This document shows, one piece after another, positions 32,731-43,860 of a stretch of DNA of 64,000 bases (position 1 is its first letter; each line of letters starts with the position of its first letter). Made by a program: the position numbers and the translations under genes. The DNA is from Pogonophryne albipinna (lineage: Eukaryota > Chordata > Actinopteri > Perciformes > Artedidraconidae), in NCBI GenBank assembly GCA_028583405.1, contig CM053243.1, positions 27,680,116-27,744,115 of the forward strand. Reading direction: 5' to 3'. The notes beneath the pieces are model-generated. The model was given only the letters and a program-made list of their open reading frames with translations, was not told the origin of the DNA and ran no database searches.

Positions 32731-34954
32731 CAGTGATGCAAATTAGTCGCTTTTCGGCGCCTCCCGCTCTTTTAACGCTGATTTGGGTGACTAGTGTAAT
32801 TCGTGGAGAACCGAAGAGTTTTCGTTTTTTTGACGGACGGACAACTTCTCACTTCAAAAAAGAAGAAGAAATCTAGACCGCAAAATAATTAAACAAGCGA
32901 GTGCCTGTTTTTCCTGGCCAAGGACAGGTTCCTTGAACACAACACGAGCGTAACGTGTCTTCACGTGGTATATGTCTCGTCCAGAGACTGGTCTCGTCTG
33001 ACCGGAACGCCGCTCCAGCTCTTCAAATATTGCAGTACCCATAAGGAGTAGTGATGGGCATTTCGATTCCCTTTGGGGACACAAATCTTTTGATTCAGTT
33101 CACTTTTAAAGAATCGTTCACTGATTTGTTCACCGGTTCGCGAACGACTTCTGGTGATTTGCACGTTCGCGAACTATTCGTCTTTGTACTTAACCCGAGA
33201 GACCCCGGTACTGGGGGCCTCCTGCAACATCTTGCAGGAAACAGTGTCTGAGGGCATGTTCATTTAATAAACTATGAATGTTTTATATCCATGTAACGGA
33301 AAGAAACTCATGTAACTGATCATTTTAAAAAAAAAATCTAAAAAAAAACCACAATGCTAACGCTGAGCCTCTGAATTAGCAACGAGCGAAAAATGCTAAA
33401 AGATGACTTTACCGAAATTCACTCACAAAACCTTATTATTTATCTTTGCTGCACATCTCAACCCATCGTTTCACATCGTGAGGGGACACAGAATCGAGGG
33501 GTACCCTCATTATCACTCAATTATACGAACTCTCGGAGATAATAACAAGAACACACATCAAAACATATGGAGCTAGGTAGCTAGAAACGCTAACATGGCT
33601 CACCTCTGTTGTAGTCTGGTCAAAAGTGGTCTTCAATGGCATTAAAACGATAAAAACGATGCTGAAGTTAATCCATAGGTTAATCCAATGTGTCTGTGTC
33701 ACTTTGAATGATTTCCGATAATCCATGAGCAATAAATCTGCTTTTTGGTTTTGAGATGTCAGACCTAGAGACAGCTTCACTCTGGAGCAAAACTGTGTGC
33801 GCGAAGCCCCCACATTTTCGCGAACAGCTTCTCTTTAGCTTTTGGCGGAAGGCGGCGACTCAAACAAACAAATCTTTTTGTGGGAGGAATCAGTTAATCT
33901 CGTTCACTTCAAAGATTCGTTCAAAAAGAACGAATCGTTCACGAACGACCCATCACTAATAAGGAGCCGTACACATGCCGCAATGTTTGCGTGGCTGTAT
34001 CTTTAGTTGTAAGCACAGTGACAATCTGTTATTATTAGCATATGGTTAGCTAGCTATGCTAACGAATTTAAAGAGCTTTTATACAACCAGTTGGAAGAGA
34101 GCTCTCTCCTGAGAGGCTCAAATAACCTCAGTGAGGTTAAGGCACACCTTGATATAATCATTATAGTTATTAATGAGACATTAGAGACTAAATGAAAAAC
34201 AGGTATAGGCTAAATACTATATGAGAGTAACAAAAAAGTTGTTAAAAATAACAAGAATATAGTTTAAAAGGGGAGTGATTTGTAAAATATCCAAAAAGAA
34301 GAATCTGCTTACAGTTCTGTTTCATATGGGTGTTGAGAGATGAATCCATAGATCTCTTCATGTTGCTCTCAAAGTGCACCAGATTGCTGCTTTTAACTTC
34401 AATATTTAAAAAAAAATCTTCCCGGGGGAGCATGCCCCCGGACCCCCCTAGAGGATGTTAGGTCCCCCCCCCACTTAAATCATGTTCACATGGATAGGAT
34501 ACTAAATTCATTTGCACACATCTTGTGTCAATATCTTTCTGTTTTGGTGGTCATGCCACACCGTGCACATGCATGCATGCATGCGCGAGTCATGGTGAGA
34601 TATCTGGATTAAGAGGTTGCTTTTTCTTTGCACAGCATGAAAGAAAGGCGAAATGAATGGGCTGTGATTTTAGTTTTTTTAAGCAGAGGTTGAGTTCAAT
34701 AATTTGTACGGCCCTCGGAGGATGTTGTAAAAATTGAAAGGAAAAAGGTTCCCCACCCCTGCTGTAAATAATAATAAAAACCCTTGATTTATAACTTAAC
34801 ATCTCTGTCTCCTATTGATCTGAGTATATTATAACGAATAGCCAGTTCATTGAAGCATTATAGCACAGGCCTTTGTCAGATGGTATATTACGCTGTTTTT
34901 TTTCTGCTTCGAATAGTTCTCTCTTTTTTCACCATACCTGTGTTTACATCACTG
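32731..34954. mobile_element. DNA transposon splitting the Gypsy gag, ACCTTT TSD
   Basis: Ends CAGTGATGCAAATTAG and (reverse complement) CAGTGATGTAAACACAG, flanked by ACCTTT (32725-32730, 34955-34960). Removing it rejoins the gag codons. No transposase is visible. A 6-bp TSD is not typical of hAT, so the superfamily is open. Its middle shares GCTAGCTATGCTAACG... and AGAGCTCTCTCCTG blocks with 43540-43610. A hAT (33049-33958) is nested in it. Confidence 0.75.
33049..33958. mobile_element. Non-autonomous hAT, perfect 8-bp TSD
   Basis: Ends TAGTGATGGGCATTTCGATT and CGAACGACCCATCACTA, flanked by ATAAGGAG (33041-33048, 33959-33966). The interior shares the block around CAATGGCATTAAAACGA and CCATAGGTTAAT with the palindromic hAT at 38481-39711, so the two may be related. 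Confidence 0.95.
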
Positions 34955-34960
34955 ACCTTT

Positions 34961-35308
34961 ATCCTGGCATCTAATCTAGTCAAACTGAGGCATGGTGAAA
35001 GGTTTTGCCTGTACCGTAGCACTCTGAACACCAGGAGTAACACCAACGTGGCCTCCACTAGGAGACACTGCTGCTACAGCCCCGGCCACCGTGCCAGGAG
35101 ATTCGACTAAACTAGGCAGACTCAAAACCCCCTGTTCAACTAGTCCAGTTAGCAAAGTAGCCTTGAGTTCACTTTTAACAAGAGCAGTGGAGACAGAAAC
35201 GTGATAGTGGTCAGCAACTAACCGCAAGTCAACCTTCCTACACCGGTCTAGCTGACACACAGTGGGACTGGTCACAAACTGCTCCAAAACAAAAGCCATA
35301 CGTAGCAA
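34961..35308 (-). pseudogene. Gypsy gag N-terminal half
   Basis: The minus-strand frame reads MAFVLEQFVTSPTVCQLDRC, KVDLRLVADHYHVSVSTALV and LVEQGVLSLP, then an Ala/Val-rich linker ending KPFTMPQFD. This is the N-terminus of the SCAN-type fish Gypsy gag and joins to 32275-32730 without the inserted transposon. Confidence 0.8.
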
Positions 35309-35735
35309 CGGCTACTTACCATTTTTTTTTAAAAACACAACAACCTATCATCACTACCGCTTCCCAAACACTGACGCCAATCTTCCAAATAACAAACTTC
35401 CCCAGATCCTGCCTACCAAAACTTACCTAACTATCTTCTGGAGCGTGCCGGACTCGAGGCGACTTTAAAAGTGGCCGAAACCCTGAAACGCCTGCCCCCA
35501 ACAGGGACTAAATCCCCACCCAGGATTACCCCGAAAATAAAAAAGGCAAAATAATAAATGAGTGCCTGAAGGAAGGACTGATTCAGCCCAGCTAGACACT
35601 CCCCTATCTAAACTGAGGAAGCTGTTAAACAGTAAGATACTTCACAGCCAATGCTACACTTATATACACTGCCGCCCACCATCGAACACAATATCAACAC
35701 TAGACCACAAACAAATACTCACTCTTTGTCTCAAA

Positions 35736-35753
35736 GATCGGACGAGCCCCCAT
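35736..35753 (-). promoter_or_regulatory. Retroelement primer-binding site (tRNA-Pro type)
   Basis: On the minus strand, TGGGGGCTCGTCCGATC follows the LTR end GAACGTAACA by two bases. It closely resembles the tRNA-Pro type site TGGGGGCTCGTCCGGG. It would prime minus-strand DNA synthesis for the element whose gag starts at 35308. Confidence 0.75.
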
Positions 35754-35754
35754 T

Positions 35755-36014
35755 TGTTACGTTCCCTTCAAATCTAGGGGTACCAAGGGGAGTAACAAAA
35801 CACAGAAATGACCATGGCACGAGACAAAAGAGCGGAAACTGATCTCTGAAGCCACAAAGGGAGGTTTAATTAACCAATGATGGACAAGCAGAAAACGGGC
35901 TCACCAGCCAACTTGCAAAGCAAATTAAGATACAAATGTATAGCGACAGGTCCCATACAGAGACATAGACACCATGCAGCACCCATGCAGCCAGAGCAGA
36001 AGGGGAGAGCGACT
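35755..36014 (-). mobile_element. 5' LTR (partial) of the SCAN-gag Gypsy element
   Basis: The minus strand ends GAACGTAACA at 35755, right next to the primer-binding site. AATTAAACC upstream could be the ATTAAA polyadenylation signal. The outer part is disrupted at about 36015 by a GC-rich inverted-repeat element; the LTR start may lie beyond 36816. Confidence 0.6.
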
Positions 36015-36816
36015 GCAGCTTTTCTCAGGCCCTTTACCCCCTAATCCCACCAGGAGCGTCTGCGCTGCGGCGTTTTTAGCGATCGCGGCCACTCTAGTCA
36101 ATGGGTGCTATTCCACCAGACCCGCTGCGCCGCGCTGCGCCGCGGCTCGAAGCGTCCCAGAAGCTCCTCGCTGCAAGGAATTTCTAAAATATAGGATGAA
36201 TCCTATTTTTGACGCGGCGCAGCGCAGCGCAGCGCAGCGCAGCGCAGGCAGGAAGTGATGAAAATCACCTTGTTGTCTCCTTTGCTGGTTGAGGGGGTGC
36301 ACCCAAAACCGGCTCCTTCTCCTCCCCCTGTAGTCTTTCAAGTAGGAGAATACATGCCAGCGTTCTCCTCCGGTTTACAGGCACTGTAAATTATATATAT
36401 ATATATAGAATAATTATGATGATGAATGCATATTTGTTTACCACTAAAATACAGCAACACATCTTTGATTCATGTCGTTTATAACTGGAATATTACAATT
36501 ATTATTAACTGTGTCTGTAGTCTACAACCCAACAAAATAGGAAATAACAACAATAAACACGATTTAAACAGACACAAACATAAACCATTTAACTACGTAG
36601 CCTACTTACTTGTAGAAGTACAAATGTCCAGGAAATATTCCAAAATCAACAACAACTGCGAGGCTGCACACACGACGCTCCGCTTACGCAACGTTTTGAA
36701 ACGCGCCTGGTGGGTTATGATGCAGGAGGAGGTCGCAGCGCGGCACAGCCGCAGCGCGGCACAGCCGCAGTGCAGCGCAGACGCTTCCGGTGGGATCAGG
36801 GGGTTATGGAGGCCCT
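36015..36816. mobile_element. GC-rich inverted-repeat element
   Basis: Left CAGGCCCTTTACCCCCTAAT and right (reverse complement) CAGGGCCTCCATAACCCCCT run inward together through CCCACC.GGA.GCGTCTGCGCTGC. The inside has GCGCA-type runs (36216-36250, 36733-36780). Possible hAT-like CAGGG ends, but no 8-bp duplication was found, so the outer limits are uncertain. Confidence 0.6.
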
Positions 36817-36902
36817 GATTGGTGATTGGGAGCACCTGGAGGAGAAGCTGCATCTGGAGGGAGAGGCTGCACCTGGGGACAATATAGAGGGAGAGAGAGA
36901 AA

Positions 36903-36903
<1 letters not shown>

Positions 36904-36974
<71 letters not shown>
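36904..36974. repeat. (CA)n microsatellite
   Basis: About 35 CA repeats following an AGAGAGAGAAAG tract. Confidence 0.97.
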
Positions 36975-37180
36975 AGCACCCACTACGGCACGTAACAGTT
37001 ATGAAGGTTTTTATGAATGTAAACGGTCTGCAGAGTCAAAAACCCTCAAAGTACACCGTGTAGCGAGTAAAACTCTAACACAGAAAATACCTGTCTATGC
37101 TGCCCCAAAACGCCTCATTGGAGATTTCTCATTTTTCATTGTTTGCTTCCTGGGTTCTGTGACGTGTGAACACCCAAATC

Positions 37181-37672
37181 TGTCACAATCTTAAGGAGAA
37201 CCCAAATGCAGCACTCGAGAAACCAAGGAGGATTGGTAATAAACTTTATTGGAGATTCCACTGGATCTGAGGAATACCAACCGAGCAGTTTAACGCACCG
37301 GAGGACAGCGGGCAGAAGGTGAGTCAGGGACAGGCAGAGAGTCAGCGAGGCGGTCAGCGTAGATACAGGCAGGGTCGGATAACAGGCCAGACAGGATAGT
37401 CGAGGGACAGGCAGGATCAGGGAACAGGCAGAGCAGGCAGATCGAGGACAGGCAGGGTCGGAACCGGGTAGGCAATCTGGTATCAAACGCGGGAAAGACA
37501 AGCATGAGGCAAAGTATAATCTGGCAAAGAGTGTGTGTAAGGTGCGGGTTTAAATACTGGCAGAAGCTAATGGGTGCAGAAGAGAAAGAGAGTGAGCTAA
37601 CGAGTGGGTGTGGAAAACAGGTGAGACAGGTGAATGGAAAACTACTGGTGAATGATGGAGCAGACTATGACA
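37181..37672 (-). repeat. 3' LTR of the chromodomain Gypsy element
   Basis: On plus it runs TGTCACAATCTTAAGG...GACTATGACA (492 bp), so on its own strand it is TG...CA. It matches 41169-41858 without that copy's LINE insertion, with visible substitutions and indels, so the element is not very recent. It contains short GGACAGGCAG-type repeats. Confidence 0.88.
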
Positions 37673-37733
37673 GAACCCCCCCCTTAATGGACGTCCCTAA
37701 ATGCTAATCTACAGAGGAGGGTGGGAGGTGGGA

Positions 37734-38480
37734 TTAATACTCATCTGAAAAAGTTATTTCGGCCTCCCTCTCCTGCCCCCTGTGGGAATCTGCGTCCTCA
37801 TCAGAAGCCGGCCCCTCGCTGTCCTCCTCTGAAGAGCTGACGGTAAGAGGAGAGACTCTCCCTGTGTCTCTGCCCGTCGACGTGACGGTCTTAGACGGTT
37901 GCTCGGGATTACGCCGATGGAACTCCCTGATGAGCCGGGGGTCCAACACATGACGAGCTGGAACCCAAGCCATCTCCTCAGGGCCGTAACCCTTCCAGTC
38001 CACCAGGTACTGGACTCCTCTTCCTCTGCGACGGGGACGAAGAAGTCGTCGGAGAGTGTACGTAGGCCCGCCGTCAATCATCCGGGGGGGAGGGACCGCA
38101 GGAACCAAGGCACTCTCTCGGACAGGTTTGATCCTGGAAACGTGGAAGGTGGGATGGATCTGCAGAGTCCGAGGCAGTCTTAGCCTTACTGCTGCGGGAT
38201 TGATTATCCTTATAATCTCAAAAGGTCCAATGAACCTCGTGCAAGCTTTTTGGACTCCACCCGTAAAGGAATATCCTGGGCGGACAGCCATACCTTTTGG
38301 CCCACCTGGTAGACGGGTGCCTTGGAACGTCGGCGGTTGGCAGAGGAGGCGTACCGGTTGGCCGAACGAACAATAGTTATCCGGGCTTGATTCCAGGTCT
38401 GGCGACAGCGACGGATGAAAGCCTGGACGGACGGACAGGTAACCTCCCTCTCCAGGGCCGGAAACAGAGGGGGTTGGAAC
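37734..38480 (-). pseudogene. Integrase C-terminus and chromodomain
   Basis: The long frame (37734-38291) holds the integrase C-terminal part ([32 protein letters not shown]) and at about residues 78-130 a chromodomain ([34 protein letters not shown]). Chromodomains guide integration to chromatin marks. The tail is acidic and Ser-rich. Codons from 38292 to 38480 continue the integrase in another frame up to the hAT insertion. Confidence 0.87.
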
Positions 38481-39711
38481 TAGGGCTGAACGATATACCG
38501 TGTCATGGCGATAACCGCGATATGCGCATGCGCGATATTCACACCGCAGGGACGTGCGGTTTTATTCATTTTTTTTTTTAAACGCACTTTAGCACAGAAT
38601 TAAAAATAAAGATACCCTTATTACTTATTGAAACTGCACATACAATATATCCGATTAAAGCTGAGACTCCACAGATTATTTAAGTATAGTATCTAAGCGA
38701 TCCGATCTCGCGACAGGGGAAGCAAACACAGACATCACAACACGTACCTTTTACGGAGCTTTTACGGGAGATTGTCTCACCGTAGCTGTCAATCTGATTA
38801 AAAGACGTGTTCAATGGCATTACAACGGGAAAAAACGTGGCTGAAACGGTTGATCCATAGGTTAATAATGTATCTGTGGCTTTGAAGCAATTGTTTATAA
38901 TCCATAATTCAATTTTTATGTAAAAATCGGAGCACAAAAGTTAGCTGCTAATGGTAGCCACCAGAGTGTATGCAGTTTCCGGTTTTGGCTAAGCGTCACT
39001 CTCACTGCCGCATAGCCAAGACCGGAAGCAGCAGCCACTCTGGTGGCTACCATTAGCAGCTAACTATTGCTCTGCGATTTTTACATAAAAATTGAATTAT
39101 GGATTATAAATTAAATAAATTTTTTATACAGAGACGTTAAAAACCTATGGATTAACCGATTCAGCCGCGTTTTTTCTCGTTTTAATGCCATTGAACACGT
39201 CTTTTGATCAGATTGACAGCTACGGTGAGACGATCTCCCCTAGAAGCTCCGTAAAGGTACGTGTTGTGATGTCTGTGTTTGCTTCCCCTGTCGCGAGTTC
39301 GGATGACTCAGTGATGATACTATATACCTAAATAATCTGTGGAACCTCAGCTAATCGGATATCATGTATGTGCAGCTACGATAAGTAATAAGGGTACTTT
39401 TATCTTGAGTTCTGTGCCAAAGTCCGTTAGCATTTTTCGCTCAGGGGTCATTTAGATGCTTCTTATGAGACTTGTGTTTTGTTTTGGTAAAAGTGGTTTG
39501 TATCGTCAGTTAGCTGAGATTATTTCCGTTAATCTGGTATAACACATTAATAGGTTCTTAAATATTAAGATCCCTTGAGACACAGTGTCGTGAAAAAAAA
39601 AGTAAAGTACCCGCCGGGACCTTGGGGCTTAACAGCTTAAAAAAACCGCAATATATATCGCAGGGGAACAAAAACCGCAATGTCAGTTTTTTTCAATATC
39701 GTGCAGCCCTA
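38481..39711. mobile_element. Palindromic hAT in integrase gene, perfect TSD
   Basis: Ends TAGGGCTGAACGATAT and (reverse complement) TAGGGCTGCACGATATTG, flanked by GTTGGAAC (38473-38480, 39712-39719). The interior (~38620-39390) is an imperfect palindrome centred near 38985: GTGGCTACCATTAGCAGCTA on one side answers its complement on the other, and the ATGCCATTGAACACGTCTTT block occurs in both directions. No transposase. Confidence 0.93.
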
Positions 39712-40651
39712 GTTGGAACCCGTATGCACACTGAAATGGGGACAGCTTGGTGGCCGAACTGATCAGCGTGTTGTGGGCGTACTCGACCCAGAGCAGTTGT
39801 TTAGCCCAGGCCGCTGGGTGCTTGGAGGCTATACAACGTAAAGCCGTCTCTATCTCCTGGTTCTTCCTTTCAGTCTGACCGTTGGATTGAGGATGGAAAC
39901 CGGATGACAGACTGACCGTGGCCCCAATGAGCGTGCAGAATTCCCTCCAGAACACCGAGGTAAATTGGGGACCACGATCGGAAACCACATCGGTAGGTAG
40001 CCCATGGAGCCGGAACACGTGGAACAGGACCAGCTCCGCCGTCTCTTTAGCTGAGGGGAGCTTGGGAATCGGCACAAAATGAGCCATCTTACTGAACCGG
40101 TCTACCACCGTCAAGATGGCAGTGTGCCCGTTGGACGGTGGAAGACCAGTAACAAAGTCCAGAGAAATGTGGGACCAGGGGCGATGAGGGATAGGCAGAG
40201 GTTGTAGGAAACCAGCAGGAGCTTGTTGAGAAGACTTGTGTTGATTGCACACAGGGCAGGCATTAACAAATTCCCTGGTGTCCTCCTTAAGTGTTGCCCA
40301 CCAAAACCTTTGCTGGACTACCTCCCGGGTACGTTGGATACCAGGATGGCAGGTGAGTCTGGAGTTGTGGGTCCACTGGATAACATCAGACCTCAACATC
40401 TGCGGAACGAACAGGCGGTTCGGAGGACAGACACTGGGTCCCGGCTGGTCCTCCAGGGCGGCCTTGACCCTCTCCTCCACTGCCCAGGTGAGGGCGGCGA
40501 CGAGCTGAGGAGTCGGAAGGATGGTGTCCGAGCCTCTGGGAATGTTCCCTCCCTCCCCAAACTGACGAGACAGAGCGTAAGCCTTAATTTTTTCCGAGAA
40601 CCAGGGCGGTAGGAGAGGGAGAAATTGAACCGAGTGAAAAAGAGGGCCCAT
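39712..40651 (-). pseudogene. Chromovirus-type integrase, N-terminal and core
   Basis: The minus strand reads an HHCC zinc-binding region (LTCHPGIQRTREVVQQRFWW, CPVCNQHK), then the core with LDFVTGLP, VVSDRGPQFT and NGQTERKNQEIE supplying the three acidic residues. The upstream linker ([16 protein letters not shown]) is also typical. The end is cut by the hAT at YGFQ and resumes at 38480. One frameshift near 40570 separates it from RNase H. Confidence 0.88.
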
Positions 40652-41168
40652 CTAGCCTGTCGGGAATTCAGTCTGCGGGCCGACCGGATGTACTCCAAAT
40701 TATTGAGGTCGGTCCACACCAGGAAAGGTTGACTGGTCCCCTCGAGCCAGTGACGCCACTCCTCCAGAGCCAACTTCACTGCTAGCATCTCCCGGTTTCC
40801 TACATCATAGTTTCTTTCCGCTGGTGTCAAACGCCTCGAAAATAAAGCACAGGGATGTAGTTTTTGACTGTTCATTGCTCGCTGAGACAGGATGGCCCCT
40901 ACCCCCATATCAGAAGCATCCACCTCCAAAACAAATTGTCTTTCAGGATCGGGTACTCGGAGGATGGGGGCGGAGGTGAACCTGGCCTTAAGGTTCTGGA
41001 ACGCCTCCCCAGCCGAGGAGGACCACTGGAACATAACCTTAGAGGAGGTCAGGGCTGTGAGTGGAACGGCCAAGGTGCTGTATCCATGAATGAACCTCCG
41101 GTAGAAGTTGGCGAACCCGAGGAACTGTTGTAGCCGCTTCCGGGAGTCTGGAACCGGCCAGATCGTTC
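40560..41168 (-). pseudogene. Chromovirus RT thumb and RNase H
   Basis: The first codons after the LTR read [15 protein letters not shown] (RT thumb), then a small frameshift, then [14 protein letters not shown], the RNase H start [28 protein letters not shown] and [11 protein letters not shown]. Catalytic Asp, Glu and Asp are visible. RT fingers and palm are missing. Confidence 0.88.
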
Positions 41169-41858
41169 TGTCACAATCTTATGAAGGACCCAAATGCAGC
41201 ACTCGAGAAACCACGGAGTATTGGTAATGTACTTTATTGGCAATAATACCAGAGCAGAGGAATACCGGATGATGTACAGGCAAACGAACCGGAGGACAGC
41301 GGGCAGAAGGTCAGGGAGCAGGCGAGGCAGGATAGTCCAAGGACAGGCAGGATCAGGGATCAGGCAGAGCAGGCAGGTCGGGGACAGGCAGGGTCGGAAC
41401 CGGGTAGGCAATCTGATGACAAACGCGTGAAAGACTAGCATGAAGGCAAAGTACGATCTGGCAACGGGTGTGTGTCTGGTGAGGGTTTAAATACTGGCAG
41501 TGAAGAGAAAGAGAGTGAGCAAAAACGTGGGTGTGGTTAACAGGTGAGACAGGTGAATGGAAAAACTACTGGTCAATCAATCAATCAATGTTTATTTATA
41601 TAGCCCAATATCACAAATGTTACATTTGTCTCAGTGGACTTCACAGTTTGTACAAAATATCAGTATGACAATACGACACCCTCTGTCCTTAGACCCTCAC
41701 ATCGTACAAGGAAAAACTTCCGAAGAAAACCCACAGTTTTAAAGGGAAAAATGGGAGAAACCTCAGGGAGAGCAACAGAGGAGGGATCGCTCTCCCATGA
41801 CGGACAGACGTGCAATAGATGCCGTGTGTACTGGTGAAAGATGGAGCAGACTGTGACA
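41169..41858 (-). repeat. 5' LTR of the chromodomain Gypsy element
   Basis: On plus it runs TGTCACAATCTTATGAAGG...GACTGTGACA. Without the 262-bp LINE insertion and TSD it is about 430 bp and matches the 3' LTR. Its minus-strand end (41169) adjoins GAACGATCTGG, which is RT coding sequence and not a primer-binding site. Confidence 0.85.
41573..41828. mobile_element. LINE/SINE 3'-end fragment with (TCAA)n
   Basis: Starts TCAATCAATCAATCAATG then TTTATTTATATAGCCCAAT and ends near AGACGTGCAATAGATGCCGT. This is a very common teleost retroposon tail. Flanking TACTGG (41567-41572, 41829-41834) is the TSD. Family name uncertain; Rex-like LINE or derived SINE. Probably reverse-oriented, with its tail at the TCAA side. 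Confidence 0.75.
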
Positions 41859-41862
41859 CACT

Positions 41863-42265
41863 GTGGAGGTGGTGGGAGACAGGAGAATGGCAGCCAAGCT
41901 GTCCTCCCTGCTGGACAATGTGTCCCACCCCCTCCAGGACACCCTGTCCTCACTGTGCAGCTCCTTCAGCGACAGGCTGCTGCACCCCCGCTGTCTCACG
42001 GAGAGATACCGCAGGTCCTTCCTTCCTGCAGCGGTCAAACTATACAACCAGCACAAATCATAAGAACTTTTTTGAAAATTATGTTACTTTTTTACTTATA
42101 TTTTTTTATAATATTTTGTATTATATCATAACTTAGTACTTTTGGATGCAACATATGTAACATATATTAAGCTGTCTGTGACTCTTTTTTTCCTGGTGTA
42201 ACTAGCACATTATGCACATTTCCCCTCCGTGGGACTAATAAAGGTATTCTGATTCAGATTCAGAT
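41863..42265 (+). mobile_element. 5'-truncated L2/CR1-like LINE tail
   Basis: A 66-codon C-terminal RT-ORF piece (MAAKLSSLLDNVSHPLQDTL, RYRRSFLPAAVKLYNQ, stop at 42061-42063) is followed by an AT-rich 3' UTR and GGGACTAATAAAGGTATTCTG with a short GATTCA repeat at the end. That ending is typical of fish L2-like LINEs. It starts immediately after the 5' LTR of the Gypsy element. Confidence 0.8.
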
Positions 42266-43668
42266 TCTGAACTAGTTTGATGCTCAAACTGATTTTTAAA
42301 GACGAAACAGATTAGGTGTATATGCTCTTGTGAAACTGTTTCAAATTGTGTGTTTGTGGAACAACCCTGCCTGTCACCTGAAAAGATTTGCAGCAACAGA
42401 GTACAGTATTGCGACATCAAGATTTTTCCATATGAATTGCTTCTTCATCTGTCAGCTCCACCCTTAGGGGGAAACCTGTGGTGTCATGTACCGTTGCAAA
42501 GCCCACCTCCTTGGGTAATTAATATATGAAAGACCTGTTGTAAACACTTGTGATATTAAGATGTCTGTTTTCCCTGTTTTCATTTGGGGAAAAACACATT
42601 TGCATTTCCACATTCTTGAAAACATGTTCTGCTCTACATCTTATGCGCCCTTTATTTTCACTCTATGAAAAGGGATTGCTCAACAAAACTCAATTTAAGA
42701 AGCAGCTATAATTATTTTTTCATCACTTGACTTTGTATTTTTAAGGAGTCATTTATAGTGACAACCAGTGGAGACTGGTCATTAGGGGCAGGTGGGGCAC
42801 AGAAAGTAGAAAGTAGAAAAGCAGAAAGTATTACAAATAATGATTACAAAAAAATGCAAAAAAATATATAAAATAAATGTTAAGATCATGTTTAATCATC
42901 TGATTCGTCTGTACATTGCTGTTTTAGTCTGTGTTCTTCTAATTAGTGTCTACAGTCAGGGGCGGCGCCAGGGGGGAGCTAGGGGGTGCTGAAGCACCCC
43001 CCAGGATTGCCAAAGCACCCCCTAAGCACCCCCAATAAATGTGTTTTTTTTTTTTTTTTTGAAAATTGTATTATTATTTTTATTAAATTAGAAATATTAT
43101 TGATTACATCAATGCAAATGTGAAACAAACACATTTTTGACCAAAAACATAAAGCCAACACAGGTGATATGATTAGGCCAATGGCCAGCACCCATTCAAT
43201 TTTTGACCTACCCATAGGCTAAATTACTTTGTGACACTTGAGTGACTTCCTGTTAGCTAGAGCGCCAAATGATTTGCTAACAGCAAAGTGAAAAATTGAT
43301 CGTTTTTTAGTCCTTAAACGTCCACGTGTGGACACTCAATCAAAATCACCTGAAAGCGAGAGGGATTCTGCACATAATAGGCCTCGTGAGTACAAGTAGC
43401 TTACTTCTGGGTCTCTGTGTTTCATTCAAGCCCTGCTCTGTGTGTGTGTGGCACGAGCCATTTTTTTAAGAGAGAGCTCGCCTCGCGCACCAGTGGGTAT
43501 CTACCGGAGATCGTTGTGGTTAGCATCTGGTGCTAGCTAGCCAAGCTAACGGATATAAGGAGCTTTTTCAACAACAAGGTGGAGGGAGAACTCTCTCCTG
43601 TCAGACTGAGAGTCTCAGATAGTCTCAATTTTTTGGCATGCCAAAGATTTTGCCATCGCTCACGAAGT
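42266..43668. other. Non-coding DNA with transposon scraps
   Basis: No gene. Around 42958-43030, CAGGGGCGGCGCCAGG followed by GCACCCCC repeats looks like one end of a hAT-type element without a visible partner. 43500-43640 shares blocks with the interior of 32731-34954 (GCTAGC.A.GCTAACG, GAGAACTCTCTCCTG). Confidence 0.5.
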
Positions 43669-43860
43669 TGCTGCCGGAGCCTGAGAAACTCCACCGGCGA
43701 TCATACGATGGCTTAAGATACCATCGCGAATGGCCCGATGTTGTTACGATCAGAGCCGAATTTGAACATTTCCATTATCGTGTGTCCATCTTGTGTCAAT
43801 TGCCCCTGTCACACTGTCGTATGACCGCCGGTGGAGTTTCTCAGGCTCCGGTGTTCGAGA
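43669..43860. repeat. Small imperfect palindrome
   Basis: GCCGGAGCCTGAGAAACTCC (43674-43693) is answered by GGAGTTTCTCAGGCTCCGG at about 43833-43851, with the flanking GGCG..CATACGA also pairing. It borders the left arm of the larger fold-back. Confidence 0.8.

Larger units (their letters stand above)
37181..41858 (-). mobile_element. Chromodomain Gypsy element, internally deleted, both LTRs
   Basis: On the minus strand: 5' LTR (41169-41858), RT thumb and RNase H, integrase, C-terminal chromodomain, an 8-base poly-purine tract (Cs at 37676-37683 on plus), 3' LTR (37181-37672). Gag, protease and most of RT are absent and the 5' LTR joins directly to RT thumb codons. A hAT (38481-39711) and a LINE tail (41573-41828) are inserted. 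No matching TSD outside the LTRs (AAATC versus CACTG). Confidence 0.88.

Noticed and set aside
36015..36816. hAT element with 8-bp TSD
   Set aside because: CAGGG-type ends pair, but flanks GCTTTTCT and ATTGGTGA do not match, so the superfamily was left open.
37181..41858. TSD of the chromodomain Gypsy element
   Set aside because: Bases outside the LTRs (AAATC and CACTG) differ; the outer flank may have been lost or replaced by the adjacent LINE tail.
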